From Gracilaria domingensis (taxonomy: Eukaryota; Rhodophyta; Florideophyceae; Gracilariales; Gracilariaceae), in contig VCMS01000002.1 of the NCBI GenBank assembly GCA_022539475.1, positions 597,699-643,102 of the forward strand: DNA of 45,404 nucleotides, in the 5' to 3' direction. Each line of letters opens with the position of its first letter. The first letter of the stretch is position 1. Below are positions 1 to 10,416 of this stretch, piece by piece. The translations under genes and the position numbers were made by a program. The notes under the pieces are model-generated. The model ran no database searches, was not told where the DNA came from, and saw only the letters and a list, made by a program, of their open reading frames with translations.

Positions 1-957
1 TCCCCTAAATCCCCTAAATCCCTAAATCCCCTAATCCCCTAAATCCCCTAAATCCCCTAATCCCCTAATCCCTAAATCCCCTAAATCCCCTAAATCCCCT
101 AATCCCCTAAATCCCCTAATCCCCTAATCCCCTAAATCCCCTAATCCCCTAAATCCCCTAATCCCCTAATCCCCTAAATCCCCTAAATCCCCTAATCCCC
201 TAATCCCCTAAATCCCCTAATCCCTAATCCCCTAAATCCCCTAATCCCCTAAATCCCCTAATCCCTAATCCCCTAAATCCCCTAAATCCCCTAATCCCCT
301 AATCCCCTAATCCCCTAAATCCCCTAATCCCCTAATCCCCTAAATCCCCTAATCCCTAATCCCCTAATCCCCTAAATCCCCTAAATCCCCTAATCCCCTA
401 ATCCCCTAAATCCCCTAATCCCCTAAATCCCCTAATCCCCTAAATCCCCTAATCCCCTAATCCCCTAAATCCCCTAATCCCCTAAATCCCCTAATCCCCT
501 AAATCCCCTAATCCCCTAATCCCCTAAATCCCCTAAATCCCCTAAATCCCCTAAATCCCCTAATCCCCTAATCCCCTAAATCCCCTAATCCCTAATCCCC
601 TAATCCCCTAAATCCCCTAATCCCCTAATCCCCTAATCCCCTAATCCCTAATCCCCTAATCCCCTAATCCCCTAATCCCCTAAATCCCCTAATCCCCTAA
701 TCCCCTAATCCCCTAAATCCCCTAATCCCCTAAATCCCCTAAATCCCCTAAATCCCCTAATCCCCTAAATCCCCTAATCCCCTAAATCCCCTAAAAACCC
801 CCTAAAAACCCCTAAATCCCCCTAATCCCCTAATCCCCAATCCCCTAAAATCCCCTAAATCCCCTAATCCCCTAAATCCCCTAAATCCCCTAAATCCCCT
901 AATCCCCTAAATCCCCTAATCCCCTAAATCCCCTAATCCCCTAAAAAAAAACCCCCA
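1..957. repeat. Telomeric repeat array (C-rich strand)
   Basis: The window opens with ~945 bp of CCCCTAAA and CCCCTAA units in irregular order, with occasional CCCTAA-type units. The G-rich strand therefore reads TTTAGGGG mixed with TTAGGGG toward the chromosome end at base 1. The proximal part degenerates: units with AAAA or AAAAA and a CCCCC appear near 790-850, and the array ends in an A-run and C-run at about 941-956 before unique sequence begins. The orientation (C-rich strand 5'->3' entering the chromosome) fits a left chromosome end. Mixed unit lengths are what a telomerase with a slipping template would produce (inference). Confidence 0.97.
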
Positions 958-2490
958 TTTGTACACCAGATCGTCCGTTTTTGTATAATTAAGTTTGGTT
1001 TACAATATGTTGTACACGAATTATAATTAGATGCCATATAGTGGTTGTGTTTTGCTTATGAAATGCTCAACCGTGGTAATGTCTCCCGTGTTTCACTTGT
1101 GCGAAGATTCATTTATTTGCTGTACTCTTACGCGTTTTTAATGCCTTCACTGTTTCTGAACGCTCACTAGCTGTACTATTTGTACGTTTTTGCACCATGT
1201 CGTGCATTTTAATATTAATAACTTTATGCTTTCCTGTACTTTCTTGTCTATATTATATGTGTTACATATCTATCGCTCTGCTCATCGAGTAACACATTGC
1301 CTTCTCGCTAAATACCAACTCGTTATTGTGTTCTCTGCATCCGTGATATTTTAAACAATCTTGTAATATTGGATCACTCGTACTACGTGCTTTTTTGATA
1401 TTTGATACATTCTTGTATCATTGTATCTTTTTTACTGAGTGTTCGGTTATGCATCATGCACCCTGGGCCCCAATTCTATGCAGTATACTCGGTGATTCTG
1501 ACTTGTGTCTATTTTCTCCGTTTTTCTATGTACCCCGGTTGACGCCACAAGTTGGATTTCTTACAATCTACATGTACTTCAACTCCCCATTATTTTCTTC
1601 CTTATTTTCATTTTCTCTTACTTTTCTTTTCATAATTCCTTTACAGCTATATCCATTCCTTTCTGATCGTTTGCATAATCACAACCTCCTATTCCATTCC
1701 CTTTATAGGTGATTGTGTGGTACCTGTGTTACTTCTACGTTTTTGCACCATGTCGTGCCTTTCTGTGTAATTTTCTATTTTGTTTTTTTACTTTGTAGTC
1801 AAATTTAAATTCAATGCGATACAGTTTTCTGGTTCTGCCCATGCGATGCACAAACGTGTACGGTAGTGTCCCCCGTCTTCCACTTGTGCAAAATTTGATT
1901 TATGTCCTTTTCACTTAAGCTTATGTAATTTCCTTCACTCTTTCTGAACGTGCACTATCTGTACTACTTGTACGTTTTTGCACCATGTGGTGCATTTTAA
2001 TATTAACAATTTTTTGCTTTCGTGCAATATCTTGTTCATATTCCATGTGATATATATATTGGGCGCAGATCATGGAATGTCACGTTGCTTTGTCACTAAG
2101 AAATCATTTCGTTAAGGCGTTTTGTGCACTCCTTATATTTCACACATTCTTAGAATATTGTGTCATTTCTACTTCGTGTTCGGTTATGCTCCACGCACCA
2201 TGGGGCCCAATGTTATGCAATACACTCCGTTTTTCTATTTGAGTCCATTTTCACCGTCTTACTATGTAACCCCGTTGACACCACAAGTTGGATTTCTTAC
2301 AATCTACTTGTATTTCAACTCCCAATTATGTTACTCCTTATTTTAATTTTCTCTTACTCCCCTTCTTATAATTTCTTTACAGCTCTATCGAATTCTTTTC
2401 GTTCGTACAGGTGTTCACAACCTTCTAGTATCTTTATCTTATATTCGTCTTCTCTCTTACGCCCTGCAACTGCTATTTGCTCTCTGTGAA
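958..2490. repeat. Subtelomeric repeat, two ~740-790 bp copies
   Basis: Two diverged direct copies adjoin the telomere. Shared landmarks include TACGTTTTTGCACCATG (near 1183 and 1971, offset 788), TTCGGTTATGC with a following GGGCCC site (near 1443 and 2179), and CCACAAGTTGGATTTCTTAC (1544 and 2281, offset 737). A partial third copy of the first landmark lies near 1735. AT-rich and T-rich on this strand; ORFs inside are short and not conserved between copies, so I see no gene. Confidence 0.8.
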
Positions 2491-2732
2491 GAGCATAAGA
2501 CCAATGCAGTGGTATTTCTCTATCTTTCTCACGCTTCGTACCTAGAAAAAAGCCTTCGTCCTCGTCCAGAAAAAGACGAAATTCTCCACGTAGGGTCAGT
2601 CACGTTTGTTTTTAATGTATGCTTCGTCACGTTTTCAAGCTATCCGGAGCTTTCAAAAGCGAGGGCTCTGTAGTCGATACGGGCATATGTACATTGACTG
2701 ATTCCAAGATATATAGTGCCTTACATGCACGT

Positions 2733-3290
2733 GATCCGCGAGGCAGTCTTGTACCCGGGCCCTAGTAATAGTTCATTTTTTTGACGGTTTGGCGGTACTA
2801 AATTACAGTTGGCGACATCCTTTTTTCCACGGTGGTAATAAATCTCCATCACAGCCGGGGGGGACACGCATTTGTGGCCCAGCATCAACGGCTGGCCAGC
2901 TGGGAATATAGTATATTCGTGTGGTGTAGACCAATGGTAGAGTAAGAGACACCAACACATTCATCTTTTGACGTGTCATGACTACGCCAAGGATCTAGTA
3001 TTCGTAAGTGATCCATGAGGCAGTCTTGCATCCGGGCCCTTGTAAAGGATCAGTTTCTCCACGGTTTTGGCGGTACTAGACTACAATTGCAAACAGCTTT
3101 TTTTTCCGCGGTGCTAATAAATCCCCATCATACCCGGGAGGATACGCACTCTTGGCCCGGCATTAACCGCTGGCCAGCCTGGAATGTAGTATAATAATGT
3201 GGTGTAGACCAATGGTAGACTAAGAGACACGAACACTTTTAACTTTCGCCGCCTTACTAACACGCGAAGGATCTAGTATTCGTAAGTAAC
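2733..3290. repeat. ~277 bp tandem duplication
   Basis: Two adjacent diverged copies start at GATCC (2733 and 3010). Both carry GAGGCAGTCTTG, CGGGCCC, GGTGTAGACCAATGGTAGA and end with GGATCTAGTATTCGTAAGT. No ORF is conserved between the copies. Confidence 0.8.
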
Positions 3291-3921
3291 TGTTAATACA
3301 ATAGCCGTACATTGTCGGTGCGCGTCATCCGTATGCGCATAACCTCGGATATTTCTTTATATCAGAAGCATGCCTACCATCATGTTCATTACACAATGAT
3401 AGAGTTCCGTATTCTGAGGAGTGACTGTCCTCTGCGCCATCTATTTTGTCCAATGTGTCGCATGAGCTTTCGACCTCCACTGGCTAGCACCATGTTTAAT
3501 GACTCATTCCGCTGTCAGATTTCACACGCCCTCAATTCAAGAACGAGAAGTGTAATCAGAGCCATTACCGAGTCTTTTTCTACGATGTGTAATACACATT
3601 ATAAACACACGTTACTGCATACTGTAAATTTAATGGATGTCATTAATTCCATGTAGTGACCAAATTCTGGTTCAAAACATTGTCATACAGTTCGCGTGAC
3701 TTGGATTATCTCTATAATATTTATTATAGACGTCGGTCATACAGCGCCTTTCGACGTCATCTGTAAAGGATTCGCTTTCGCTTCTCCGGCTGTTGGAACT
3801 GGGTTGCCTCTCCTCAATAAATATTGCTTCTCATTCACTCCGTTCGGAAGTCTAAACTACCAGCACCCTCATTCCTTCTTTCAAACCAACCCCACCATTT
3901 TCCCTTCGATCCAAGTCAACC
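3291..3921. other. Gene-free stretch upstream of the 161-aa gene
   Basis: Only short unsupported ORFs. An AATAAATATT element at 3816-3825 lies about 100 bp upstream of the ATG at 3922 and is the only TATA-like candidate I see for that gene. Confidence 0.4.
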
Positions 3922-4407
3922 ATGAACCCCAACAACATACGCCTGCGCGCTATTCCTGACTATCGCAGGATGGGAGGCCTCTTCAAGTACAGAAATCTCC
4001 AGGTCGGAGAGCACACCCTTTCCGATTGGCTGGCACCGTTGTATCTCACAGCGAATATGCAGGAGCACCTTTTGTGGAACTTTACCCATCTCTGCCTGGG
4101 GTTCCTTTTCGCGCAAGGGCCATTCTTCAAGGATCAACAGCATTTCAACTTGTTTACTGCTCTCTGCCGCCGTCTATGTGAGCCTCTTTGTGACCATGTC
4201 GGTTATGAATTTGTCTTCTACTTCTTTCATTTCGCCGTCGGCCGCTTTGGTTATGTGCGGAGCGAGATGACGTATGCGGTAGAGGTTCAGGGTTACATTG
4301 ATCGTTTACAAACTCATCCGGGAGAAAGAATTGAATTTGTTTACGACATGAATCGCATTCAAGTCCCGTTCCCCTTTCATCTCCAGTACATGTACGAGCG
4401 AGAATAA
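3922..4407 (+). CDS. Hypothetical protein, 161 aa
   Basis: An intact ORF starts with ATG at 3922 (context CAACCATGA) and ends at TAA 4405-4407. I do not recognise the family. The product has an N-terminal arginine-rich segment, a Trp/Leu-rich middle, then an aromatic stretch around residues 95-112 rich in Phe and Tyr (F-Y-F-F-H-F) with cysteines just before it, and a C-terminus containing FPFHLQYMYERE. It lacks long hydrophobic helices, so a soluble protein is more likely. The stop codon is embedded in AATAAA (4403-4408), consistent with a compact 3' end. It stands alone between subtelomeric repeats and a 59-bp repeat array. It is real-looking because of length, ATG context and 3' signal, but could be a remnant of a larger repeat-borne gene. 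Confidence 0.55.
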   Translation: MNPNNIRLRAIPDYRRMGGLFKYRNLQVGEHTLSDWLAPLYLTANMQEHLLWNFTHLCLGFLFAQGPFFKDQQHFNLFTALCRRLCEPLCDHVGYEFVFYFFHFAVGRFGYVRSEMTYAVEVQGYIDRLQTHPGERIEFVYDMNRIQVPFPFHLQYMYERE

Positions 4408-4408
4408 A
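4403..4408 (+). terminator. Polyadenylation signal overlapping the stop codon
   Basis: AATAAA spans the TAA stop of the preceding ORF. The same arrangement occurs at the end of the gene ending at 13260. Confidence 0.45.
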
Positions 4409-4859
4409 TTTTTCTGAGAATAATCTTTTCTGATGATTTGCTTCACCCCTGCCGTGTATGTACCAAGTCTGTTAGAGTGAATGCGTACATAAATTAAGTT
4501 ATTGGTGTCAGTATGTCAAAGCGTTAATCTTTCCAGCAAACTCAGCTCCCAAGTGAGGAGCATTTTGTGTTTCCGCAATTGCCAACAATACCGTGTTTAT
4601 TTAATATCCGAGAACGTAGCCGTACGCTCCCTGGGCTTCCATTATGGCTGCCAAAACTCAATATGTATCAAAATATAACTTTCAAACACTTATTCGGAAT
4701 ATATAGAAATCTTCAGTGCCTTCATTATTATTATATTATTTTTGTTGTTGTTACCTTCAAACACTACCTCGTCATGAAACTCACGGGCCACAACGTCCCT
4801 CTTCTTGCATTCATTTCGAGCTAAATTTTCTATTTTCACTATGAGGCGTTTCCTGGAAT
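4409..4859. other. Gene-free stretch
   Basis: AT-rich sequence with a short ATT/TTG-rich tract near 4725-4750. No gene, repeat or RNA is supported. Confidence 0.4.
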
Positions 4860-5090
4860 CCAATACGACGTCTTGCATTTCAGAACTATAAGGTTGTTGT
4901 CAGGGCTTAGCCAGAATAATGGACGCAGTTCGCATTCCGTGACTGTAATCCCTTCTGTCAGACATTTGCCAGAATCCAGGACAGCGATCTGCATTTCGTC
5001 ACTGTAATGGTAGCTGTCAGACATTTGCCATAATCCAGGACGTCGACCTGCATTTCGTTACTGTAATGGTAACTGTCAGAAACATGCTGG
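4860..5090. repeat. Tandem array of the 59-bp palindrome-bearing repeat
   Basis: About four units. Cores start near 4860, 4917, 4976 and 5035; the last two are exactly 59 bp apart. The better-kept cores are CCAGGACAGCGATCTGC (4976) and CCAGGACGTCGACCTGC (5035), followed by ATTTCGT(C/T)ACTGTAATGG and GTCAGA. The core is a degraded version of CCAGGAC-N3-GTCCTGG, seen intact at 6575, 20406 and 20814. Confidence 0.8.
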
Positions 5091-6346
5091 AACCCATGCG
5101 CAGTAAAGCGAAGGTGGCGCTGGATACGACAGATGGAGGTGTACCCCCCTTGTGTTGCAAGATGGTAGAAACCCATTTCGTGTTTGGGAAATTGTGTCCC
5201 TTGACCCCCTCAAAAAACTAGTAAAATTAAAGCTGTGCACCCACTCGTGCGCCGAAAACGAAATGGGTTTTGGCCATGTCCGGCGACATGGCCACCGGCA
5301 CCAGTGACACGTGTCCAGCTACACCAGGAAGGATACTCGGGCCATCTTTTTTGTCAGTCCTCGATATCCATCACTCCCACCTTCTCCCTTCTCGCAATTC
5401 AAACCGGTCACCGCACGCCTGTCGCACAAGCCTGTTTTCAGCCATCTGTACCTCAACGCCATCTCCACGAATTCCATTGCATTGTGCCGTTCGTGTCCAT
5501 CTTGGACACCATCGGGATATTTGATTACCATAATTAACGCAGCTGTTATTCTTGCTTTCTTGCATGCATACGAAAGACATAATTTAAAACGTTGTACAGC
5601 ACAGTAGCAAGTTTCTTACTTCTTCTCATTTTCAATTCTTCTCATTTAAACTGCACTTAGTCTATTTATTTTAGGAAAGCACTCCAAAACATGTCTACAT
5701 GAAAGAAAATGATATTCCTAACGTTATAAAGCGCTGCCAGCCATTTGGCCTCCACTCCTGACTTCAAATGGGATTCTTCTATTGATTTTCCAGATTACCA
5801 CTCCAAAACATTCTTGAATGGAAAACAAATGCAGGGCACGATATTGCAATTTATGTTAAAGGTTTTTGACAAATATGCCTGCAATTGCTTTTAAACTACT
5901 CTTACGAGTAACTTTCTTTAGCACCTTCTGGACAGACAGTGATGACTACGTAGCTGGCTACAAATTGAATGCTTGCGTTAAGGCAAGCAACGAGAATATC
6001 GTGTTGTATCTATGCTACGAGCCTGTTTAATTTGAAGATTGCCTCATATTTTTTCATCGACTATTTCATTTATTTCATATCTGGGAATTTCTCCAAATTT
6101 AATGTAATCATTTGGCTCTTTCAAGTGAGAAGTCACCTCTCCGCTACCCGATAGGAAGCATCTGTTAGCTTCCCAGGATTCAATTTGGCCATAATTATAA
6201 TTTTTATGCACTTAAGAGTGTTTCTTGACAACGACCTTCGTCATCTTTTCATTTACAAAACGTATCCTGTAATACTGGTGGTTTTTGATTCATTTTCCTT
6301 CTATTAAGGAATCAGAAATTGCATGGCTAATTTAATGAGCGCAAAT
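5091..6346. other. Gene-free stretch
   Basis: ORFs of up to ~100 codons exist on both strands around 5235-5607 but overlap antisense to each other and show no recognisable domain or start context. From 5600 to 6340 the DNA is AT-rich. I see no gene here. Confidence 0.4.
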
Positions 6347-6692
6347 CCAGGACGCTGTTCTGGATTCTGACTACGCTTGGCTATCGCGTCCTGCTATGTA
6401 GTTGTAGCTGTAAATTATTTGTCCAGATTCACAACGGCCTCCTGGATTCTGACAACGCATTACTACCCTTTCAGGCACTGTAAGTTTCTCTGTAATTTAT
6501 TGTCTTCGAATCCAGAGAAGCCGTTCTGCATTTTGACTGCAGTGTAAGCCTGCTGTAATTTTCTGGTGCAAAATCCAGGACATTGTCCTGGATTTTTCCT
6601 TCGATCTGCTTTCATTTCTGACCCAAAAACGTCCCACCCAGAAATGCAAAATAGCGGACATCGTCCTGGATTCCAGGACAGAGTCCTGGTTT
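6347..6692. repeat. Irregular array of the CCAGGAC/GTCCTGG palindrome family
   Basis: Cores occur at 6347 (CCAGGACGCTGTTCTGG), ~6422-6445 (with an insertion), 6512 (CCAGAGAAGCCGTTCTGC), 6575-6591 (CCAGGACATTGTCCTGG, a full 7-bp-arm palindrome) and a close pair at ~6655-6690 (GTCCTGGATTCCAGGACAGAGTCCTGG in two overlapping halves). Spacing is 60-84 bp, so this copy is less regular than the 59-bp arrays. It ends ~140 bp from the stop codon of the minus-strand 641-aa gene. Confidence 0.75.
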
Positions 6693-6747
6693 CCACTATG
6701 CTTGGCTGTCCACACTATATCGGACGGCCTGAGCTGGAATGAGAACT

Positions 6748-6827
6748 TCATCGGAGGTATGGCCGTTAGCTGGCGAGGGCCAGTATGGTTAACGGCGGGT
6801 TTAAATCCTCAACACCATCGATGGGTT
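6748..6827 (+). other. tRNA-like (SINE-like) fragment
   Basis: TATGGCCGTTAGCTGG resembles a pol III A box and GGGTTTAAATCCTC, about 40 nt on, resembles a B box; CATCG before and CGATG after could pair like an acceptor stem. The arms do not form a clean cloverleaf, so this is at best a tRNA-derived relic. Confidence 0.2.
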
Positions 6828-8753
6828 TCATTTTTTATGCAGTTTTGTCCTAGAAGTGGCACTTTCAGTCGTACTACTAATCTCTCCTTTCTCTTTCAGT
6901 TTCTTCCCCCTAGCACTCCTGTTGCCTTTTTTCGTGTCTCCTCGAGGTGCCTTCATTCCCGTTGAGCTCGAAGCACCCATAGCTCTCTTACTTCCTTTCC
7001 TGGGAATACCTGCTGGTTTATTCGCCCCCTTTGCTCCTCTCCTCTTCTCACGCGGACTATCATAATCACCCTCCCCACTTTCTGCTTCGTGCCTAGCACT
7101 GTCCTCACTCTCACCCTCCCCACTGTCCTCCATCTCCACGCTTGCTTTACTCCCTTCTTCACTTGCGCTTTCGGTATCACTAATTACTTCGCGACCATTG
7201 GGCTTCTTCCTTAAGGCCCGCAACATTGCTGCACGCAGCTCCGCAATATCCAACGGAAATGAGAGTCGCTTTCTCAGCAGCTTTTCCATGTAGGCAAAGG
7301 GGACATTATCAACCATCCACTCGTCTTCATCTCCACCCAGCCACATTCGACGCAACTCTTTTCCCTTATCATCCGGATAAGTTTCTCCAACTTCCTTCCT
7401 CATGAGATACAGTACGGGACTCTCTTGGTAAACCGATTCTATACTTCTTCCCCCTGCCAGACAATCAAACATATTAGAAACCATTTCCTTCCGGCCCCTC
7501 CCTACTAACTCTACCTCCATCACAGTAGGAATCGTACCGACGACGACCCGACGCTCACGGGGGTACCGCTCCATGAAAGTTTTCCATTTTCGGCTTTGAC
7601 CGGGACTCTTCTTGTAGTTCTTCAGCACCTCGGTGTCATTTCCATACTCATGGAGTTGATCAAACTCTTCCAAATTATCGCGATGAATATATGTCATCTT
7701 TGCCCCTCTCTTCAACCTCCTTGCACGCAGAACATATCCGTACACTTCAACATCATTCTCCCAGTGACCGCCAAACCTCACAACGCTAGTCGCCGACAAT
7801 ACCAGTGTACTCCCAATGGGCATCCAGAATTTCCGGGTCAAGTTGTCTTCCACAGGATGAGAAGGAGCCACATACTCGTAATACCTGCCTGTGTCTCCAA
7901 GTCTGCATCCCGTAAAACCTCTCCGAACATTCTCCGACACTGTAACGTAGATCCCAGTCTTGTCGATGGTGTCTTGAAAGAAACCCTCCCGCCGTCCTGG
8001 TAATAGGGTATACACGACGTACAGTCCGTCCTCATCGTTTTCCTTAGCCTCACGACGGTTTCGAGCCCAGCCCCACTTCCAGCATTCCGTTGCTTTCTTC
8101 CCAAGAATTTCGTTGCGTGACACTAGCGCGCTGCGACTCTCTTCTACATTAACCTGTTCAAAGCTTCCTTCGACGATTCGTATAAAGTCCTCCATTCCAC
8201 ACATGTGGTTAACACAAATCTTGAACCGACAGCAAACCGAAGTAGTAACATGGAGCTCGTCTGATGGCTTATATTCTTCAACATGCTTCACATTCTCAAG
8301 TAGCCCCCTTTCCAAAATGCGGCATACAATGTACTGTTGAGAGAGAACTAACGCCTCTAGAACTTCGCAAACGGTTGTCCTGAATCCTAATCGAATAAGC
8401 GACGCCTTGCCATCGTGTCCCCTATATGATCCTTCCAGATTCTGAGGTGCGTGCTTGGTGTATAAGGAGGTCTCCACATCGCCCAGTTCATTCTGGACAT
8501 CCAAGTATTCGCTAATTCGCGCGTACTCACTAGGAGTAAGACAATGAACAACCATACCGAACCCTGAACCACACAGTAGACTTTCATGGGCTGCCTTCCA
8601 AGCCTTTGCCACTGAAGACACATCTGCGCTACGATCTTCCGGAGACAATTCACTTTCGTCCACCAGAATCTGTATCGGACGGTTCTTACCTCCGGGGTAT
8701 AAATCCATCTCATCACGATAACTTCCGAACGACATTGCCGGGAGTTGTCTCAT
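6828..8753 (-). CDS. Unknown 641-aa protein with acidic/basic disordered tail
   Basis: A long intact minus-strand ORF. I take the ATG at 8753 as the start; the open frame extends only 7 more codons to a TTG, then soon meets a stop. The stop is TGA at 6828. The first ~520 residues look globular, with many Trp, Tyr and Cys. The last ~120 are low complexity: an acidic Ser/Glu segment, then basic Lys/Arg/Gly runs such as KRGSKRAMG, typical of nuclear disordered tails. I do not recognise the family. The N-terminal ~100 residues (ILVDESEL near residue 30, then an alpha-beta stretch around GSGFGMVVHCL) distantly recall the part of Rossmann-fold DNA methyltransferases around motif IV, but a DPPY-type motif is absent, so if related it would be inactive. 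It is divergently oriented to the ParB/Ulp1 gene, 1.66 kb away. A 62-64 bp repeat array lies in between. Confidence 0.65.
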   Translation of the reverse strand: MRQLPAMSFGSYRDEMDLYPGGKNRPIQILVDESELSPEDRSADVSSVAKAWKAAHESLLCGSGFGMVVHCLTPSEYARISEYLDVQNELGDVETSLYTKHAPQNLEGSYRGHDGKASLIRLGFRTTVCEVLEALVLSQQYIVCRILERGLLENVKHVEEYKPSDELHVTTSVCCRFKICVNHMCGMEDFIRIVEGSFEQVNVEESRSALVSRNEILGKKATECWKWGWARNRREAKENDEDGLYVVYTLLPGRREGFFQDTIDKTGIYVTVSENVRRGFTGCRLGDTGRYYEYVAPSHPVEDNLTRKFWMPIGSTLVLSATSVVRFGGHWENDVEVYGYVLRARRLKRGAKMTYIHRDNLEEFDQLHEYGNDTEVLKNYKKSPGQSRKWKTFMERYPRERRVVVGTIPTVMEVELVGRGRKEMVSNMFDCLAGGRSIESVYQESPVLYLMRKEVGETYPDDKGKELRRMWLGGDEDEWMVDNVPFAYMEKLLRKRLSFPLDIAELRAAMLRALRKKPNGREVISDTESASEEGSKASVEMEDSGEGESEDSARHEAESGEGDYDSPREKRRGAKGANKPAGIPRKGSKRAMGASSSTGMKAPRGDTKKGNRSARGKKLKEKGEISSTTESATSRTKLHKK

Positions 8754-9065
8754 GTATTGCAATCTTTCGACCAACCACCGAAAGGGCTTACCACTTCAGA
8801 GTACGACAGAAACAGCAAGCACGGATGATCCAGCAGTCCGAGGGCACCACAACTACGCATACAAAGTGCGTGAATGAAGCAGAATGGAGCAAAGCGACTG
8901 CACCACTACACGTTGCGCGCCTCGCATTCAAATTAAAAAGGGTAAATAAAATGGCACTGGGGACGTCAGCCGAGTTGATCCGAGAGCGGTTGGGACCAAC
9001 GGCCATCTCCTTCTATGTAGCGCATGCGCCTTACATTAAGGGTAAGTAACCCTAAACAGCAAACG
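8754..9065. other. 5' flank of the 641-aa gene
   Basis: Short overlapping ORFs on both strands without support. An AT-rich patch (AAATTAAAAAGGGTAAATAAAA, written here in two halves AAATTAAAAAG and GGTAAATAAAA) near 8932-8951 could serve a minus-strand promoter, but nothing fixes it. Confidence 0.25.
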
Positions 9066-9330
9066 CCATTGTAATGAGACACGACGCATGACACGTCACT
9101 CTCTGCCACACACCCGATGCCACAACGTCACTGTAATGCCTCACAACTCATGACACGTCCCTCTGTGTGATACTTCCGAGTTGCACAACTCCAGTGTAAT
9201 GCCTCACGACTGATGACAAGTCACTATGTGCCCTACTTCCCAGTTGCACAACTCCACTGTATTGCCTTCACGACTCATGACAAGTCACTGCGTGCCTTAC
9301 TCCCGAGTTGCGCAGGGAGTGTCACACAGT
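9066..9330. repeat. 62-64 bp tandem array, four copies
   Basis: The landmark (C/G)ATGACA(C/A)GTC(A/C)C recurs at 9087, 9149, 9212 and 9276, i.e. periods of 62, 63 and 64. Other shared parts are GTAATGCCTCACGACT, TACTTCC and GAGTTGCACAACTCCA. It sits between the divergent 641-aa and ParB/Ulp1 genes and so could be a shared control region (inference). Confidence 0.85.
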
Positions 9331-10371
9331 GCGTTGTGCCTCATACATCGCCTGTAAATGAAGAGTTCTCTGGTACACGCGAACTACTTTCCATTGCTTC
9401 CAAGCGCTTATCTGAGCGTCGCCTTTGCCAGGTGACCCACCCACTTCTCTCTACCTCACGAAACCGTGCCCAATGTTTTCCACAAAAACTTTTAAAATAA
9501 TCTGGGGTAGCACGCCGTCCTTGATTTCGTTTCAACCCTGGCTGATGATTTCCAGGACAACGTCCTGATTCTCTTTCACCCACAACACCGTGTGGAGCAT
9601 TACATGTTCTTGGCTCCAACTACACCCTCCCGTACTACGCTCGGATCTTCCGCTCCCGTGCAAGGCTCTCATCTTCTGTTTCCTTTCGACGCTCTTACGC
9701 TACGTTCACATGCTACGCAGCGGCACTACGTTCCTTTCTTACTATCCCCCAGTACTATTCTCTGCTTCGCATCCTGGTGATTCCCTCCCGTGCTGTACTT
9801 AATCTATTGGAGTCTGTCCGCCTTCCCTACCGTCAAACAGTCCTGCTGTACTGGATACCAGATCTCCCCACCCTCGAGCCCCACTGCCAAATCATTGGGC
9901 TTGCTCCCTTTTCTATGCGCACACTGTCGACGATTTCAAGCACCGCATTGCATCTCTCGTTTATCTGCAGCACCACGTTGGGAGATATAATTGTTCTACA
10001 AGACCACCCATCTCTGCTGCCCCATTACGCTCTCAATCTCTGCTTCTCCGCTACGCCCGCACACTACGTCCTTGCTCTAGGCTCTTGAGCTACGCTTCTG
10101 TGCTGCACATCCCGGCAAAATCTCCATTCGCCCCGTTCTATCATCGCATATTTCGTATCCGATCTCGGCTTCTGTGTTACGACCACGAAATACACTCCCG
10201 CGCTTTTACTCTGTGGTACACATTCTGCCTTCACACCCGTTCGCCGCATACTTGATTTCCTCTCGTGCTTTCGTTGCTTGATTCGCTCTCGGGAGCTTCT
10301 CGCGTGCTCTACGGTATATCAGTGCTGCTGTGCTCGCTACCGGCACTCTTTACATAAGGCCCTAACTGCCT
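9331..10371. other. Gene-free divergent intergenic region with one isolated palindrome core
   Basis: An isolated CCAGGACAACGTCCTGA core lies at 9552-9568. From ~9600 the plus strand is pyrimidine-rich with recurring (G)CTACGC and TTCTGTG words. No ORF here has an ATG context or motif I would trust. Confidence 0.45.
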
Positions 10372-10377
10372 TATAAG
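10372..10377 (+). promoter_or_regulatory. TATA-like box
   Basis: TATAAG lies 40 bp upstream of the ATG at 10417, with a pyrimidine-rich CTCCTTTACACAC stretch between that could hold the initiator. Confidence 0.45.
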
Positions 10378-10416
10378 TGGTCTTGCTCTCCTTTACACAC
10401 ATTATTGGTTTCCAAC

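Noticed and set aside
1..957. CRISPR-like or other spaced repeat array
   Set aside because: Units are contiguous telomere repeats without spacers, at the sequence end.
3312..3656. 114-codon ORF in the subtelomere
   Set aside because: Starts at TTG, with no motif or conserved context; likely chance.
5235..5607. Overlapping ORFs of 70-100 codons on both strands
   Set aside because: Antisense to each other, different frames equally open, no domain; sequence composition explains them.
10405..10416. Upstream TTG start for the ParB/Ulp1 gene
   Set aside because: An ATG in good context lies 12 bp downstream and eukaryotic initiation prefers it.
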